Part shown: positions 37,871 through 46,486 of the stretch, piece by piece
Numbering within the stretch: position 1 is the first letter of the stretch
How the letters are laid out: every line of letters starts with the position of its first letter
Assembly: GCF_900111745.1 (NCBI RefSeq)
Contig: NZ_FOIJ01000002.1
Coordinates: 620,001 to 684,000 of the forward strand
Length of the DNA: 64,000 nt
Source: Stigmatella erecta
GTDB lineage: Bacteria; Myxococcota; Myxococcia; Myxococcales; Myxococcaceae
Reading direction: 5' to 3'
Translations under genes and position numbers: made by a program
The notes under the pieces: model-generated
Databases searched by the model: none
Seen by the model: the letters and a program-made list of their open reading frames with translations, nothing else
What the model was told of the DNA's origin: nothing

Positions 37871-38602
37871 TCAGGTGCTCCACTCGAAGGTTGACGCGAC
37901 CTCCTCGATGGCCTTGGGCACCAGCGCCTTGAGGAGTTCCGCGGGTTCGGCGCCGGCCGCCTGCACGTCCACCTGCCCGAGCAGTGCCAGATCCGGATAG
38001 CTGAGACAAATCAGGGCGATGCGCAGGCCCCCGTTCTCGGTGGCCTGGATCTCCGCGCTGAGCCGGTACCCGGAGATACCGTGCTTCTGGAGGACCCCCT
38101 GGGCGGCCTTCTTCGGCTCCTTCTTGGGCGCAAGCTTCGCCCCCCGCAGGATGAGCCGGCGCTTCAGACGCTCCTCCGTGGCCTTCATCAGCTCCGGAGA
38201 CAGCTTGCCCGTCGCGTCCTTCACGCTCTCCAGGGCCACGTACAGGCGCGGCGCCCGGGACTGGAATTCCTCCAGCGTCTTGATGGCATCCCGGATGGCC
38301 CCCAGGGTGGCCGCGTCCTGCTCCGGGTGCGCCTTGAGGCACTCCAACCCGGCATCCTCTTTCAAGGTGGCGAGCCCCTTGGCGGCGGCGGCCCGCACCA
38401 CCTCACTGGCGTCCTTGAGCCCGGCGCACAGCGGCCCCACGGCCTCCGGCTCCTCCGTGGCCCCGAGCACCAGCGCCGCCTGGGAGCGAACACGTGGGTC
38501 CTTGCCCTTCTCCAACTGCCGGCTCAGGAACGCCACGCGCGAATCCACCTGCGCCAGGGCAGGCAGGGACCACAGCAAGAGCGCGATGAAAAGAAACCGC
38601 AT
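37871..38602 (-). CDS. Exported HEAT-repeat protein
   Basis: 243 residues from the ATG at 38602, which begins a clear signal peptide (MRFLFIALLLWSLPALAQ, cleavage after ALA). Residues ~25-110 form two or three HEAT-type repeats (RSQAALVLGATEEPEAVGPL and VVRAAAAKGLATL). The C-terminal part is a mixed alpha/beta domain of unknown family. A longer frame runs upstream to 38941, but it lacks a signal and would overlap the alaS control region. Periplasmic protein-binding scaffold by inference; followed by the HAMP protein 3 bp on. Confidence 0.8.
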   Translation of the reverse strand: MRFLFIALLLWSLPALAQVDSRVAFLSRQLEKGKDPRVRSQAALVLGATEEPEAVGPLCAGLKDASEVVRAAAAKGLATLKEDAGLECLKAHPEQDAATLGAIRDAIKTLEEFQSRAPRLYVALESVKDATGKLSPELMKATEERLKRRLILRGAKLAPKKEPKKAAQGVLQKHGISGYRLSAEIQATENGGLRIALICLSYPDLALLGQVDVQAAGAEPAELLKALVPKAIEEVASTFEWST

Positions 38603-38780
38603 GGGTGTGCACCACTCTAGCTTGCTTGACTGCACTCGCGGTGAGGAACGCCGAGACTTCCCTACCCTTCCCGCCCCGAGGTAGCCCCCGTTCCTACCTT
38701 CACGCTTGACCGCTGGCCCCTCAAGGACGGGGGGGCCAAGAACTCCTGCGCCGCGGGCTCTTGTGGCATATACCCACACC

Positions 38781-41474
38781 ATGCCTTCCGCCCTTACCGC
38801 CTCCCAAATCCGCGAGGCGTTCCTCCACTTCTTCGAGGAGCGCGGCCACCGCCGGGTGGCCTCCTCCCCGCTGGTCCCCCAGAACGACCCGACCCTGCTC
38901 TTCACCAACGCCGGCATGGTGCAGTTCAAGGACGTCTTCACCGGCCGCGAGAAGCGCGACTACTCCCGGGCCACCACCTCCCAGAAGTGCGTGCGCGCGG
39001 GCGGCAAGCACAACGATCTCGACAACGTGGGCTACACCGCCCGCCACCATACGTTCTTCGAGATGCTCGGCAACTTCTCCTTCGGCGACTACTTCAAGGC
39101 CGAGGCCATCGCCTTCGCCTGGGAGTTCGTCACCCAGACGCTGGGGCTGCCCGTCGAGCGTCTGGCCGTCACCGTCTTCAACGGCGAGCAGGGCGTGCCC
39201 TGGGACGAGGAGGCCTTCGAGCTGTGGGCCAAGCAGGGGGTCTCGCGCGACCGCATCCTGAAGCTCGGCTACAAGGACAACTTCTGGGCCATGGGCGACA
39301 CGGGGCCGTGCGGCCCGTGCTCGGAGATCCACTTCCACCAGGGCGACGACATCCCCTGCGCCGAGGTGGCCGCAGGCAAGCCGTGCCAGGGCGTGGCGTG
39401 TGACTGCGACCGGTGGCTGGAGATCTGGAACCTGGTGTTCATGCAGTTCGAGCGCAAGGAGAAGGACGCGCCGCTCATCCCCCTGCCCAAGCCGTCCATC
39501 GACACGGGCGCGGGGCTGGAGCGCATCGCCTCGGTCGTCCAGGGCAAGCGCTCCAACTACGACACGGACCTGTTCCAGGGCATCCTCTCGCGCGTGAGCG
39601 AGCTGGTGGGCAAGCCCTACACCCAGGAGGGCGGCGCCTCCCTGCGCGTCATCGCGGACCACAGCCGCGCGGCCGCCTTCCTCATCTCCGACGGCGTGCA
39701 GCCCTCCAACGAGGGCCGCGGCTACGTGCTGCGCCGGATCATGCGCCGGGCCATCCGCCACGGCTCGCTGCTGGGCCTGAGCGAGCTGTTCTTCTTCAAG
39801 GTCGTGGACCGCGTCATCGAGCTGATGAGCGACGCCTACCCCGAGCTGCGCGAGGGCCGCACGTTCGTGCTGGAGGTCTGCCGCCACGAGGAGGAGACGT
39901 TCCGCCGCACGCTCGACCGCGGCATGAAGCTCATCGACGAGGGCATCGCCAAGCTCCAGCAGTCCGGCGAGAAGAAGCTCTCGGGCGCCGAGGTCTTCTA
40001 CCTGCACGGCACCTACGGCTTCCCGTGGGACTTGACGCAGATCATCCTGCGCGAGCGCGGCTACGACGCGGACCTGGACGGCTTCTGGAAGGAGATGGAG
40101 AAGGAGGCCGACAAGAACAAGTTCGGTGGCTCCGGCGACAAGGCCGTCAACTCCATCTACCAGACGCTCTCCGAGCGCCTGGGCCCCTCCGAGTTCCTCG
40201 GCTACGAGGGCGAGGGCCACGAGGGCGAGGGCTCCGTGCGCGCCATCCTCAAGGACGGGCACGAGGTGGGCCAGGCCACCGCGGGCGAGACGGTGGAGCT
40301 GGTGCTGGACCGCACCCCGTTCTACGGCGAGTCCGGCGGCCAGCAGGGCGACTCGGGGCAGATCACCGGCCATGGCGGCAAGGCCGTGGCGCAGGTGCTG
40401 GACGTGCAGCGCCCCGTGCCGGGCCTCATCGTCCACCACGTGCAGGTGAAGGAGGGCACCTTCCAGGTGGGCGAGATGGTGCAGGCCGGCGTGGACAACC
40501 AGCGGCGCAAGTCCATCCGCGCCAACCACTCGGCCACGCACCTCTTGCACAAGGCGCTCAAGATGGTGCTGGGCGACCACGTGAAGCAGGCCGGCTCCGT
40601 GGTGGCCCCGGACTTCCTGCGCTTCGACTTCTCGCACTTCTCGGTGCCCAGCCCCGAGCAGCTCGAGCAGGTGGAGGACATCGTCAACACGTGGGTCCGG
40701 GAGAACACCGAGGCCCAGACGCGCATCATGAAGCTGGACGAGGCGAAGAAGTCCGGCGCGGTGGCCATGTTCGGTGAGAAGTACGGCGAGACGGTGCGCG
40801 TCGTCACCGTGCACCCGCAGTCCACCGAGCTGTGCGGCGGCACGCACGTGCGGCGCAGCGGCGACATCGGGCTGTTCAAGATTCTCAGCGAGGGCGGCAT
40901 CGCCTCGGGCGTGCGGCGCATCACCGCCGTGACGGGCCTGGGCGCGCTCCAGTACCTGCGCGAGACCGAGCGCGAGCTGCGCCGCGCGGCCGACCTCCTG
41001 AAGACGAGCCCCAAGGAGCTCTCCAAGCGCGTGGAGGCCACCCAGAAGCGCGTGAAGGAGCTGGAGCGCAAGGTCGAGGAGGTGGCCGTCAAGGCCCAGA
41101 CGGCCTCCAACAAGGACGTGCTGGAGCAGGCGCGCGAGGTGAACGGCATGAAGGTGCTGGCCATCCGCGTGGACCCGGCCGACGACAAGATTTATCGCGG
41201 GCTGGCCGACCAGCTCCGGGACCGGATCCGCTCGGGCGTGGTGGCCATCGGCGGCGAGAAGGACGGCAAGGCGCTCATCCTCGTGGCCGTGACCAAGGAC
41301 GTGGTGGAGAAGGGCTTCAGCGCTGGCAACCTCGTCCGCGAGATGGCCAAGGAAGTGGGCGGCAAGGGCGGCGGCAAGGCGGACATGGCACAGGCCGGCG
41401 GTCCGGACGCGTCCAAGCTGCCCGCGGCGCTCGACAAGCTCTACGAGCTGACGAAGGGCCCGGGCGCGGCATGA
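38781..41474 (+). CDS. alaS: Alanyl-tRNA synthetase
   Basis: Charges tRNA-Ala. The ATG at 38781 is used; upstream in-frame codons to 38706 encode a non-conserved leader. The 897-residue product has the class II core starting SALTASQIREAFLHFFEERGH, the editing domain with the zinc HxxxH in NHSATHLLHKAL (~580) and the second CGGTHV motif (~690), and the C-terminal coiled coil and C-Ala domain. The length is near the usual 875. It overlaps the following lipoprotein gene by four bases, which is unusual for alaS. Confidence 0.97.
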   Translation: MPSALTASQIREAFLHFFEERGHRRVASSPLVPQNDPTLLFTNAGMVQFKDVFTGREKRDYSRATTSQKCVRAGGKHNDLDNVGYTARHHTFFEMLGNFSFGDYFKAEAIAFAWEFVTQTLGLPVERLAVTVFNGEQGVPWDEEAFELWAKQGVSRDRILKLGYKDNFWAMGDTGPCGPCSEIHFHQGDDIPCAEVAAGKPCQGVACDCDRWLEIWNLVFMQFERKEKDAPLIPLPKPSIDTGAGLERIASVVQGKRSNYDTDLFQGILSRVSELVGKPYTQEGGASLRVIADHSRAAAFLISDGVQPSNEGRGYVLRRIMRRAIRHGSLLGLSELFFFKVVDRVIELMSDAYPELREGRTFVLEVCRHEEETFRRTLDRGMKLIDEGIAKLQQSGEKKLSGAEVFYLHGTYGFPWDLTQIILRERGYDADLDGFWKEMEKEADKNKFGGSGDKAVNSIYQTLSERLGPSEFLGYEGEGHEGEGSVRAILKDGHEVGQATAGETVELVLDRTPFYGESGGQQGDSGQITGHGGKAVAQVLDVQRPVPGLIVHHVQVKEGTFQVGEMVQAGVDNQRRKSIRANHSATHLLHKALKMVLGDHVKQAGSVVAPDFLRFDFSHFSVPSPEQLEQVEDIVNTWVRENTEAQTRIMKLDEAKKSGAVAMFGEKYGETVRVVTVHPQSTELCGGTHVRRSGDIGLFKILSEGGIASGVRRITAVTGLGALQYLRETERELRRAADLLKTSPKELSKRVEATQKRVKELERKVEEVAVKAQTASNKDVLEQAREVNGMKVLAIRVDPADDKIYRGLADQLRDRIRSGVVAIGGEKDGKALILVAVTKDVVEKGFSAGNLVREMAKEVGGKGGGKADMAQAGGPDASKLPAALDKLYELTKGPGAA

Positions 41475-42109
41475 GGGTGCGCTCCCGCCTCGCGCCCCTC
41501 TTCCTGACGGCAGCCCTCGTGGGGGGCTGTCCGAAGGAGGAGGCTCCGCCCTCCGAGGACCGCACGCTCTCCAAGCTGCGCGCCGAGGTGGACCGCGTGG
41601 GGCGCGGTGGGACGCCGTCGGGGCCCCGGGGTGCGCCGTCCGCCCCCGAGGATCCCAACGCGGCCCTGGCGGGCCTGGCCTCGGGCCAGGACTACGCCCA
41701 TAAGCAGAAGCTCTTTCCCCCCGAGCCGAACGAGACCGTGCACGTGGGCTCGGTGGCCGTGAAGCTCCTGGGCCTGGAGGCCTCGCACGGCGTCCAGGGC
41801 TCCGGGAAGGTCGCGCTCACCAGCGAGGACCTGTTCCTGCGCGTTCAGCTCATCACCCAGAACGTGGGCCCCACGGCCACCTCCCTGTCCCTGGACCCCG
41901 TGAAGGTGGTGGACCCCGCGGGCCAGCTTTACGCCGTGGCCCGGGATGTTCAGATCGTCGCCGGGACGCGGCCGTTGCAGCGGACCTGGAGCCCGGACGA
42001 GCGCTCCGAAGTCATCCTCTTCTTCGAAGTTCCACCCTCGGCCCTGGGTGCTGGACTGACGCTGGTGCTTCCCTCCCCCAGCGGAGATGTCCGCCTCGCA
42101 CTCCAGTGA
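41471..42109 (+). CDS. Lipoprotein, unknown function, translationally coupled to alaS
   Basis: 212 residues. The start overlaps the alaS stop (ATGA). MRVRSRLAPLFLTAALVGGC is a lipoprotein signal with a VGGC lipobox. A Pro/Gly-rich linker precedes a ~130-residue beta-sandwich-like domain (VHVGSVAVKLLGLEA, LFLRVQLITQNVGPT, RTWSPDERSEVILFFEVP) that resembles the DUF4352-type Ig-like fold found in lipoproteins. Coupling to alaS and to the PilZ-Hsp70 gene 21 bp on suggests one operon. Confidence 0.8.
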   Translation: MRVRSRLAPLFLTAALVGGCPKEEAPPSEDRTLSKLRAEVDRVGRGGTPSGPRGAPSAPEDPNAALAGLASGQDYAHKQKLFPPEPNETVHVGSVAVKLLGLEASHGVQGSGKVALTSEDLFLRVQLITQNVGPTATSLSLDPVKVVDPAGQLYAVARDVQIVAGTRPLQRTWSPDERSEVILFFEVPPSALGAGLTLVLPSPSGDVRLALQ

Positions 42110-42130
42110 ACTCTCCGTGAGGCGGCAACG

Positions 42131-44635
42131 GTGACGGTCGCGCCCAAGCTCATCCCGCTGCGCATCCGCCTTCCGTACACCACGGACGAGGAGTTCATCG
42201 ACAAGTACGGCGCCAACGTGGCGCGCGGCGGGGTGTTCATCGCCACGCGCGCGCCCAAGGAGGAAGGCACCGCGCTGGCCTTCGAGTTCGTCCTCACCGG
42301 GGGCGCGCGCCTGCTGCGCGGCGAGGGCATCGTCGTGAAGGCGCAGCTGGACGAGGGCGGTGGGCGCTCGGGGATGACGGTGCGCTTCACGAAGCTGGAT
42401 GCCCCCAGCAAGGCCCTGCTGGACCGGGTGGTGGCCCGCCGCAGCGGTGAGCCCCTCCCGTCGCCCGAGGTCAATGCCCCCGCCGAGGAGCCTCCCCCGC
42501 AGGCTCCGGCGCCGCCTCCCCCAGCGGCCCCTGTGGCGCCCCCTCCGGGGTTGATCCGCAAGGCCTCGGTCCCGGCAGTGGCGGCTTCCCGTCCCGCGGA
42601 GCCTGCACTCTCCGCGCCCCGGACGGAGGCCCCTGCCCCGCGGCCCTCGCCCCGGGCGGAGGCCCCCGTGGAACCGGCGCCCGGGGCCCGTGTGCCCGCG
42701 CCAGGGGTCCCCACGCCCACGCCGCCCCCGGCGCCCGTGCCGCCGCCCACCGCGCCTCCGCCGGAGCCCACGACTTCCTTCCGGCCGGCGGCGCCAACGC
42801 CTGCACCGTTGACGGCCCCCGTGCCACCTCCGGCGCAGGCGCCTGTCCACGAAGTGCTTCCCGCGCCCCTTCCTTCCGAGGCACCCACTCTTGCCCGCGA
42901 GGCCCTTCCACCGCCTGCGCCCGCACAGGCCCCCGCGCCTCCTCCGGAAGCGCCTCCCGCCGGGACGCCTCTTGCGCCCGAGCCCCCTCGCAAGGGACTC
43001 GACTTCCGGAGCCGCCGCCGGAGCGTGCTCGAAGTGCCCGACCGCCTTCCGGCCGCCCCTTCCGCTCCCGAGGTCGTGCTGGGCATCGATCTGGGCACGG
43101 CGCAGTCGCGGGTCGCGGTGTTCCAGGAAGGGGAGCCCCAGCTCATTCCCGTGGGGGACACCGGGGCGTGGGCGGTTCCCTCCATGATGGGGGTGAACGC
43201 CGAGGGACAGCTGCTCTCCGGAGAGGCCGCGCAGGCCGAGGCCACCCGGGCCCCGCGCCATGCCGCCACGGGCCTCAAGCGCCTGCTGGGGCTGCGTGCC
43301 GGCTCGCCCCGGCTGCGCGGCTTCGTGGGGCTGCCGCTGACCCTCGCGGCCGACGCCTCCGGTGACGCGAGCGTCGAGCTCCATGGCCGCGTCCTCTCCC
43401 TGCGCGAGTTCGCCACCCACCTGCTCGGAGAGCTCAAGGCCACCGCCAGCGCCTTCCTCGGCCGGGACGTCACGCGCGCGGTGCTGTGCGTTCCGGCCTA
43501 CTTCGATGCCCGGCAGCGCGCGGTCCTGCGCGAGGCGGCCGAGCGCGCGGGGCTGACCGTCCCGCGCATGCTCAATGCCCCCGTGGCGGCGACGCTCGCC
43601 TACGGCCATGGCCGGGGCCTGGCGCGCAAGCGGGTCCTCGTGGTGGATCTCGGCGGCGGAGGCCTCGAAGTCTCCGTCATCCAGGTGACGGGCGATGACC
43701 TGGAGGTCGTCACCACCGGCTGGGACGCGACGCTGGGCGGCATGGACTTCGACGCACGCATCGCGGAGGCCCTGCTCGGGGAGCTGCGCGACCGGGGCTT
43801 GCCCCTGCCCGAGCACCCGCTCGACTGGAACCCCCTGCGCGCCGCCGCCGAGACCGCCAAGGTGGCCCTCAGTGAGCTGGAGGAGACGTCCGTGCCGCTG
43901 GCGCCCGGCGTCACGGCCAGCCTGAGCCGGGAGCGCCTCGAAGCGCTCACCGCGGACCTCGCGCACCGCGTGACGGAGGTCACCCGGCAGGTGCTGGAGT
44001 CGAGCGCCCTGACGCCCCAGGGCCTGGATGCCGTGGTGCTCGTGGGAGGCCAGAGCCGGGCGCCGCTGGTCCGCCGGCGGCTGGAGGAGAGCCTCGGCGT
44101 GCCGGTCCGCGCGGATGTGGACCCGCTGAGCGCCGCCGCCCAGGGCGCGGCGTTGCTGGGGCGCTCTCTGCTGGAGATCGAATCCGGCAAGCCGGGGGCC
44201 ACCATCTCGGATGTCCTCTCGGTTCCCCTGGGCGTGGCGGACCAGGGCGGCGCCTTCCGCCGGGTCTTCGAGCGCAACACCCGGCTGCCCGCGGACAAGA
44301 CGCTCGTGCTTCCCGTCGCACCCGGGCCGCTAACCCTGGCGCTCTTCCAGGGCACCTCGCTGCTCGCGCTGGAGAACGAGTACCTGGGAGAGCTCAGCTT
44401 CCCGCTCGAGCGCGCGGGAGAGGCGGAGTTCCACTTCTCGCTCTCCCAGGACGGCATCCTCTCCCTGGAGACCACCCTGCCCGGCGCGAAGCGGCAACCC
44501 GCTCCGCTGGCCTCCGGAGACCTGGACGATGCAGGAAAGGAGGCGCTCTTCGCCCGCTCGCCGCTGCCCAGCGAGCCCGAGGCGCGCCCCAGTGGTCTTT
44601 TCTCCGGACTGAAGAAGCTCTTCGGGAAGCGCTGA
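42131..44635 (+). CDS. PilZ-type domain fused to an Hsp70 (DnaK-like) ATPase domain
   Basis: 834 residues, GTG start. Residues ~1-115 match the PilZ-related domain abundant in Myxococcus (TIGR02266-type: NVARGGVFIAT, then strands ending GMTVRFTKLD). The usual RxxxR and DxSxxG c-di-GMP residues are not well kept (the loop is NVARGG). Residues ~115-300 are a Pro/Ala linker. Residues ~315-690 are an Hsp70 nucleotide-binding domain: LGIDLGTAQSRVAV, ARQRAVLREAAERAGL, VVDLGGGGLEVSVIQV and VLVGGQSRAPLV. A shortened substrate-binding-like segment follows; the helical lid is lacking. Myxobacteria have several divergent DnaK homologues, some affecting social motility; this is not evidently one of the named ones. 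Confidence 0.85.
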   Translation: MTVAPKLIPLRIRLPYTTDEEFIDKYGANVARGGVFIATRAPKEEGTALAFEFVLTGGARLLRGEGIVVKAQLDEGGGRSGMTVRFTKLDAPSKALLDRVVARRSGEPLPSPEVNAPAEEPPPQAPAPPPPAAPVAPPPGLIRKASVPAVAASRPAEPALSAPRTEAPAPRPSPRAEAPVEPAPGARVPAPGVPTPTPPPAPVPPPTAPPPEPTTSFRPAAPTPAPLTAPVPPPAQAPVHEVLPAPLPSEAPTLAREALPPPAPAQAPAPPPEAPPAGTPLAPEPPRKGLDFRSRRRSVLEVPDRLPAAPSAPEVVLGIDLGTAQSRVAVFQEGEPQLIPVGDTGAWAVPSMMGVNAEGQLLSGEAAQAEATRAPRHAATGLKRLLGLRAGSPRLRGFVGLPLTLAADASGDASVELHGRVLSLREFATHLLGELKATASAFLGRDVTRAVLCVPAYFDARQRAVLREAAERAGLTVPRMLNAPVAATLAYGHGRGLARKRVLVVDLGGGGLEVSVIQVTGDDLEVVTTGWDATLGGMDFDARIAEALLGELRDRGLPLPEHPLDWNPLRAAAETAKVALSELEETSVPLAPGVTASLSRERLEALTADLAHRVTEVTRQVLESSALTPQGLDAVVLVGGQSRAPLVRRRLEESLGVPVRADVDPLSAAAQGAALLGRSLLEIESGKPGATISDVLSVPLGVADQGGAFRRVFERNTRLPADKTLVLPVAPGPLTLALFQGTSLLALENEYLGELSFPLERAGEAEFHFSLSQDGILSLETTLPGAKRQPAPLASGDLDDAGKEALFARSPLPSEPEARPSGLFSGLKKLFGKR

Positions 44636-44636
44636 C

Positions 44637-45635
44637 ATGAGCGGAACCCGTGAGCTGCGCACCCGGTTAGAAGCCGCTCAGGCGGAGCTTCAGCGCTCCA
44701 AGGTCCACCTCGACAAGCTGCGCCAGCACCACGAACGGGAGCGGGACGCGCTCCAGCAGGAGTTGGAAGCAGCGCGGCGAGAGGTGGCGGCGCTCCAGCT
44801 CCGTCACGAAGAGGCCCTCCAGGCCCAGGCGCAGCAGAGGGCCGCTGCCCTGCAACAGGCGGTGCTCCTCCCTGCGCCCCCGCCCGTGCCGCCCTCCGCG
44901 CTCGTCGCGCTCGTCCGTCGCCCCGAACCGTTGGATCCGGCCGTGCCCGTCCTGTCGAGGCTGACCGGATTGCCTCCCGCCGATGTGCGGCTGCGGGCCG
45001 CCATGCCCCTGCCCTGCGTCATGGCACGCGTGTCCGTTTCCGAGGCAGAGGCGATGTGTCAGGCGCTTCATGCCGAGGGCTTCGCGGCGGTGAGCAGCGA
45101 GATTCCTCACCCTTCCGCCGGAGGGGTGATGACCGTGCGCCGCTTCACGCTGGAGGCACAGGCCCTTCACCTGGAGGACGCCCGGGGCCGGCGCGAGCAA
45201 CTGCCCTATGAAAGGCTGATGCTGCTGGTCCGGGGCCGCCGGCTCACCCTCTCGGTGGAGAAGCAACTGGAATGGTCCCTTCCTGAAGCCCAACCCCTGG
45301 TCGGCCGAAGGGGATTCTCCGTTCAAGAGCTGAAGGTGCAGGAGGTCAAAAAGGAAGAGCACAGCCAATTCCTGTGGGCCTATGCCGAGGGGCTCCGGAT
45401 GGTCTTTACCCAGGGCACCCAGTTCCAGGGACTGGGCGCTCGCCGGGGAGCCTCTCTGTACGAGAGCCTGCAGAATCTGACGGGCGAGCTGCATCAACGG
45501 GCGCCGCAGGCCGTCCGGGACGATCGGCTTCTGGCCCTGCCCCGCTTCAGCCTGCCCCTGGTCCACGAGGAGCGAGGCCAGGAACTCTTCGCGGAGTTGC
45601 TCTTCCAAGCGGTGAAGCAGCGGGTGTGGCCATGA
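44637..45635 (+). CDS. Coiled-coil protein of unknown function
   Basis: 332 residues, starting at the base after the Hsp70-fusion stop codon. Residues ~1-75 are a long coiled coil (RTRLEAAQAELQRSKVHL and onwards, rich in Glu/Gln/Arg). A Pro linker precedes an alpha/beta region (~100-160, VRLRAAMPLPCVMARVSVSEAEAM) and a larger mixed domain to the end. No known family is recognised. Tight spacing with the PilZ-Hsp70 gene suggests a functional link, for example as a client adaptor, but that is inference. Confidence 0.7.
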   Translation: MSGTRELRTRLEAAQAELQRSKVHLDKLRQHHERERDALQQELEAARREVAALQLRHEEALQAQAQQRAAALQQAVLLPAPPPVPPSALVALVRRPEPLDPAVPVLSRLTGLPPADVRLRAAMPLPCVMARVSVSEAEAMCQALHAEGFAAVSSEIPHPSAGGVMTVRRFTLEAQALHLEDARGRREQLPYERLMLLVRGRRLTLSVEKQLEWSLPEAQPLVGRRGFSVQELKVQEVKKEEHSQFLWAYAEGLRMVFTQGTQFQGLGARRGASLYESLQNLTGELHQRAPQAVRDDRLLALPRFSLPLVHEERGQELFAELLFQAVKQRVWP

Positions 45636-45823
45636 GCGATGCCCAGGAACTTCGCGACAAGCTGGGCGAGGTCAAGAAGGCGCTTCAGCAGCTCAGAGCC
45701 GAGATGGACCAACAGCGGGCACGGCATGCGCGCGAGCAGGAGTCTCTGCAGCGGGCCCTGGACAAAACGCGGCAGGAGGCCACCCAGCTGCGCAAGCGCA
45801 TCGAGCAATTGGAGAACCCTTAG
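45632..45823 (+). CDS. Small coiled-coil protein
   Basis: 63 residues, almost entirely coiled coil (heptad-like Leu/Gln/Glu/Arg). The start overlaps the stop of the previous gene (ATGA), as in translational coupling. Its opening (MSDAQELRDKLGEVKKAL) aligns with the first ~60 residues of the preceding protein (MSGTRELRTRLEAAQAEL), so it looks like a shortened paralogue that could pair with that coiled coil. It closes the alaS-led plus-strand run. Confidence 0.65.
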   Translation: MSDAQELRDKLGEVKKALQQLRAEMDQQRARHAREQESLQRALDKTRQEATQLRKRIEQLENP

Positions 45824-46486
45824 CGCGTATGTGTTTGCCGTGCCCCGTCCCCTGAAGTGCGCTTCCGTTCTAAAGCGGAAAGTCCAGTGAAGGGGGAAGG
45901 GAGTGCCGCTGACGCGAGCCCCCGGGCCAGGCTGTCCCTCCCAAGCTGAAACTGCCGCGCTTCCACGGCGTCTTGGCCTTGGACGCCAATCTCCAGCGAT
46001 CTTGCATCATTTTCCACCTCGAAGGCGCATCCCCCTGCGAAGGATTGCCAGCGAAATCCTGGCCACCCTTCGCGTCACCTGCCCGCTCCAGTGATTCCCG
46101 CTCAACCCGTTACGAAGGGTTTCCTTGTTGACATGGCGTCCGCTATATTGGATATCCGTCTGCCAAGACGGCCATGCCGGGGCCACGTGTGGCCTTCCTC
46201 CCGAGGGTTCTCCGTGCTCCTGTGCCCCGCACCCACCGGCGATTCGCGCCGCTCTGAAGGCGTGCTCGAACCTCATTGCCTTGCGTTCCTCGCCTGGCTG
46301 CCGCCGGCGTCCGCTATGGCGGATGACCGCAACCCAGTGCGCTCTTCCAACCCCTGTTGGGCAGACGTCACGTGACGGCCGGGCTCGCCGTGAAGGTGCT
46401 CCACGACTTGGAGGATGAGGGGCACGACGAGTTCCCCGTGCGTTCGCCATGCCCTGGTGTGTCTGGCCTCTCGATAAGGAGTCTCG
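45824..46486. other. 663-bp intergenic region, candidate promoter and structured leader before the ammonia-lyase-like gene
   Basis: I see no supported gene. Lower-GC stretches appear compared with the neighbours. A TTGACA (46128-46133) has only a weak -10 at proper spacing (GATATC). A 12-bp direct repeat GGCGTCCGCTAT occurs at 46135-46146 and 46306-46317. Short perfect hairpins (such as CCGTCT with AGACGG near 46160) suggest a structured leader of about 340 bases. AAGGAG at 46476-46481, 5 bases before the ATG, serves the next gene. Confidence 0.5.
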
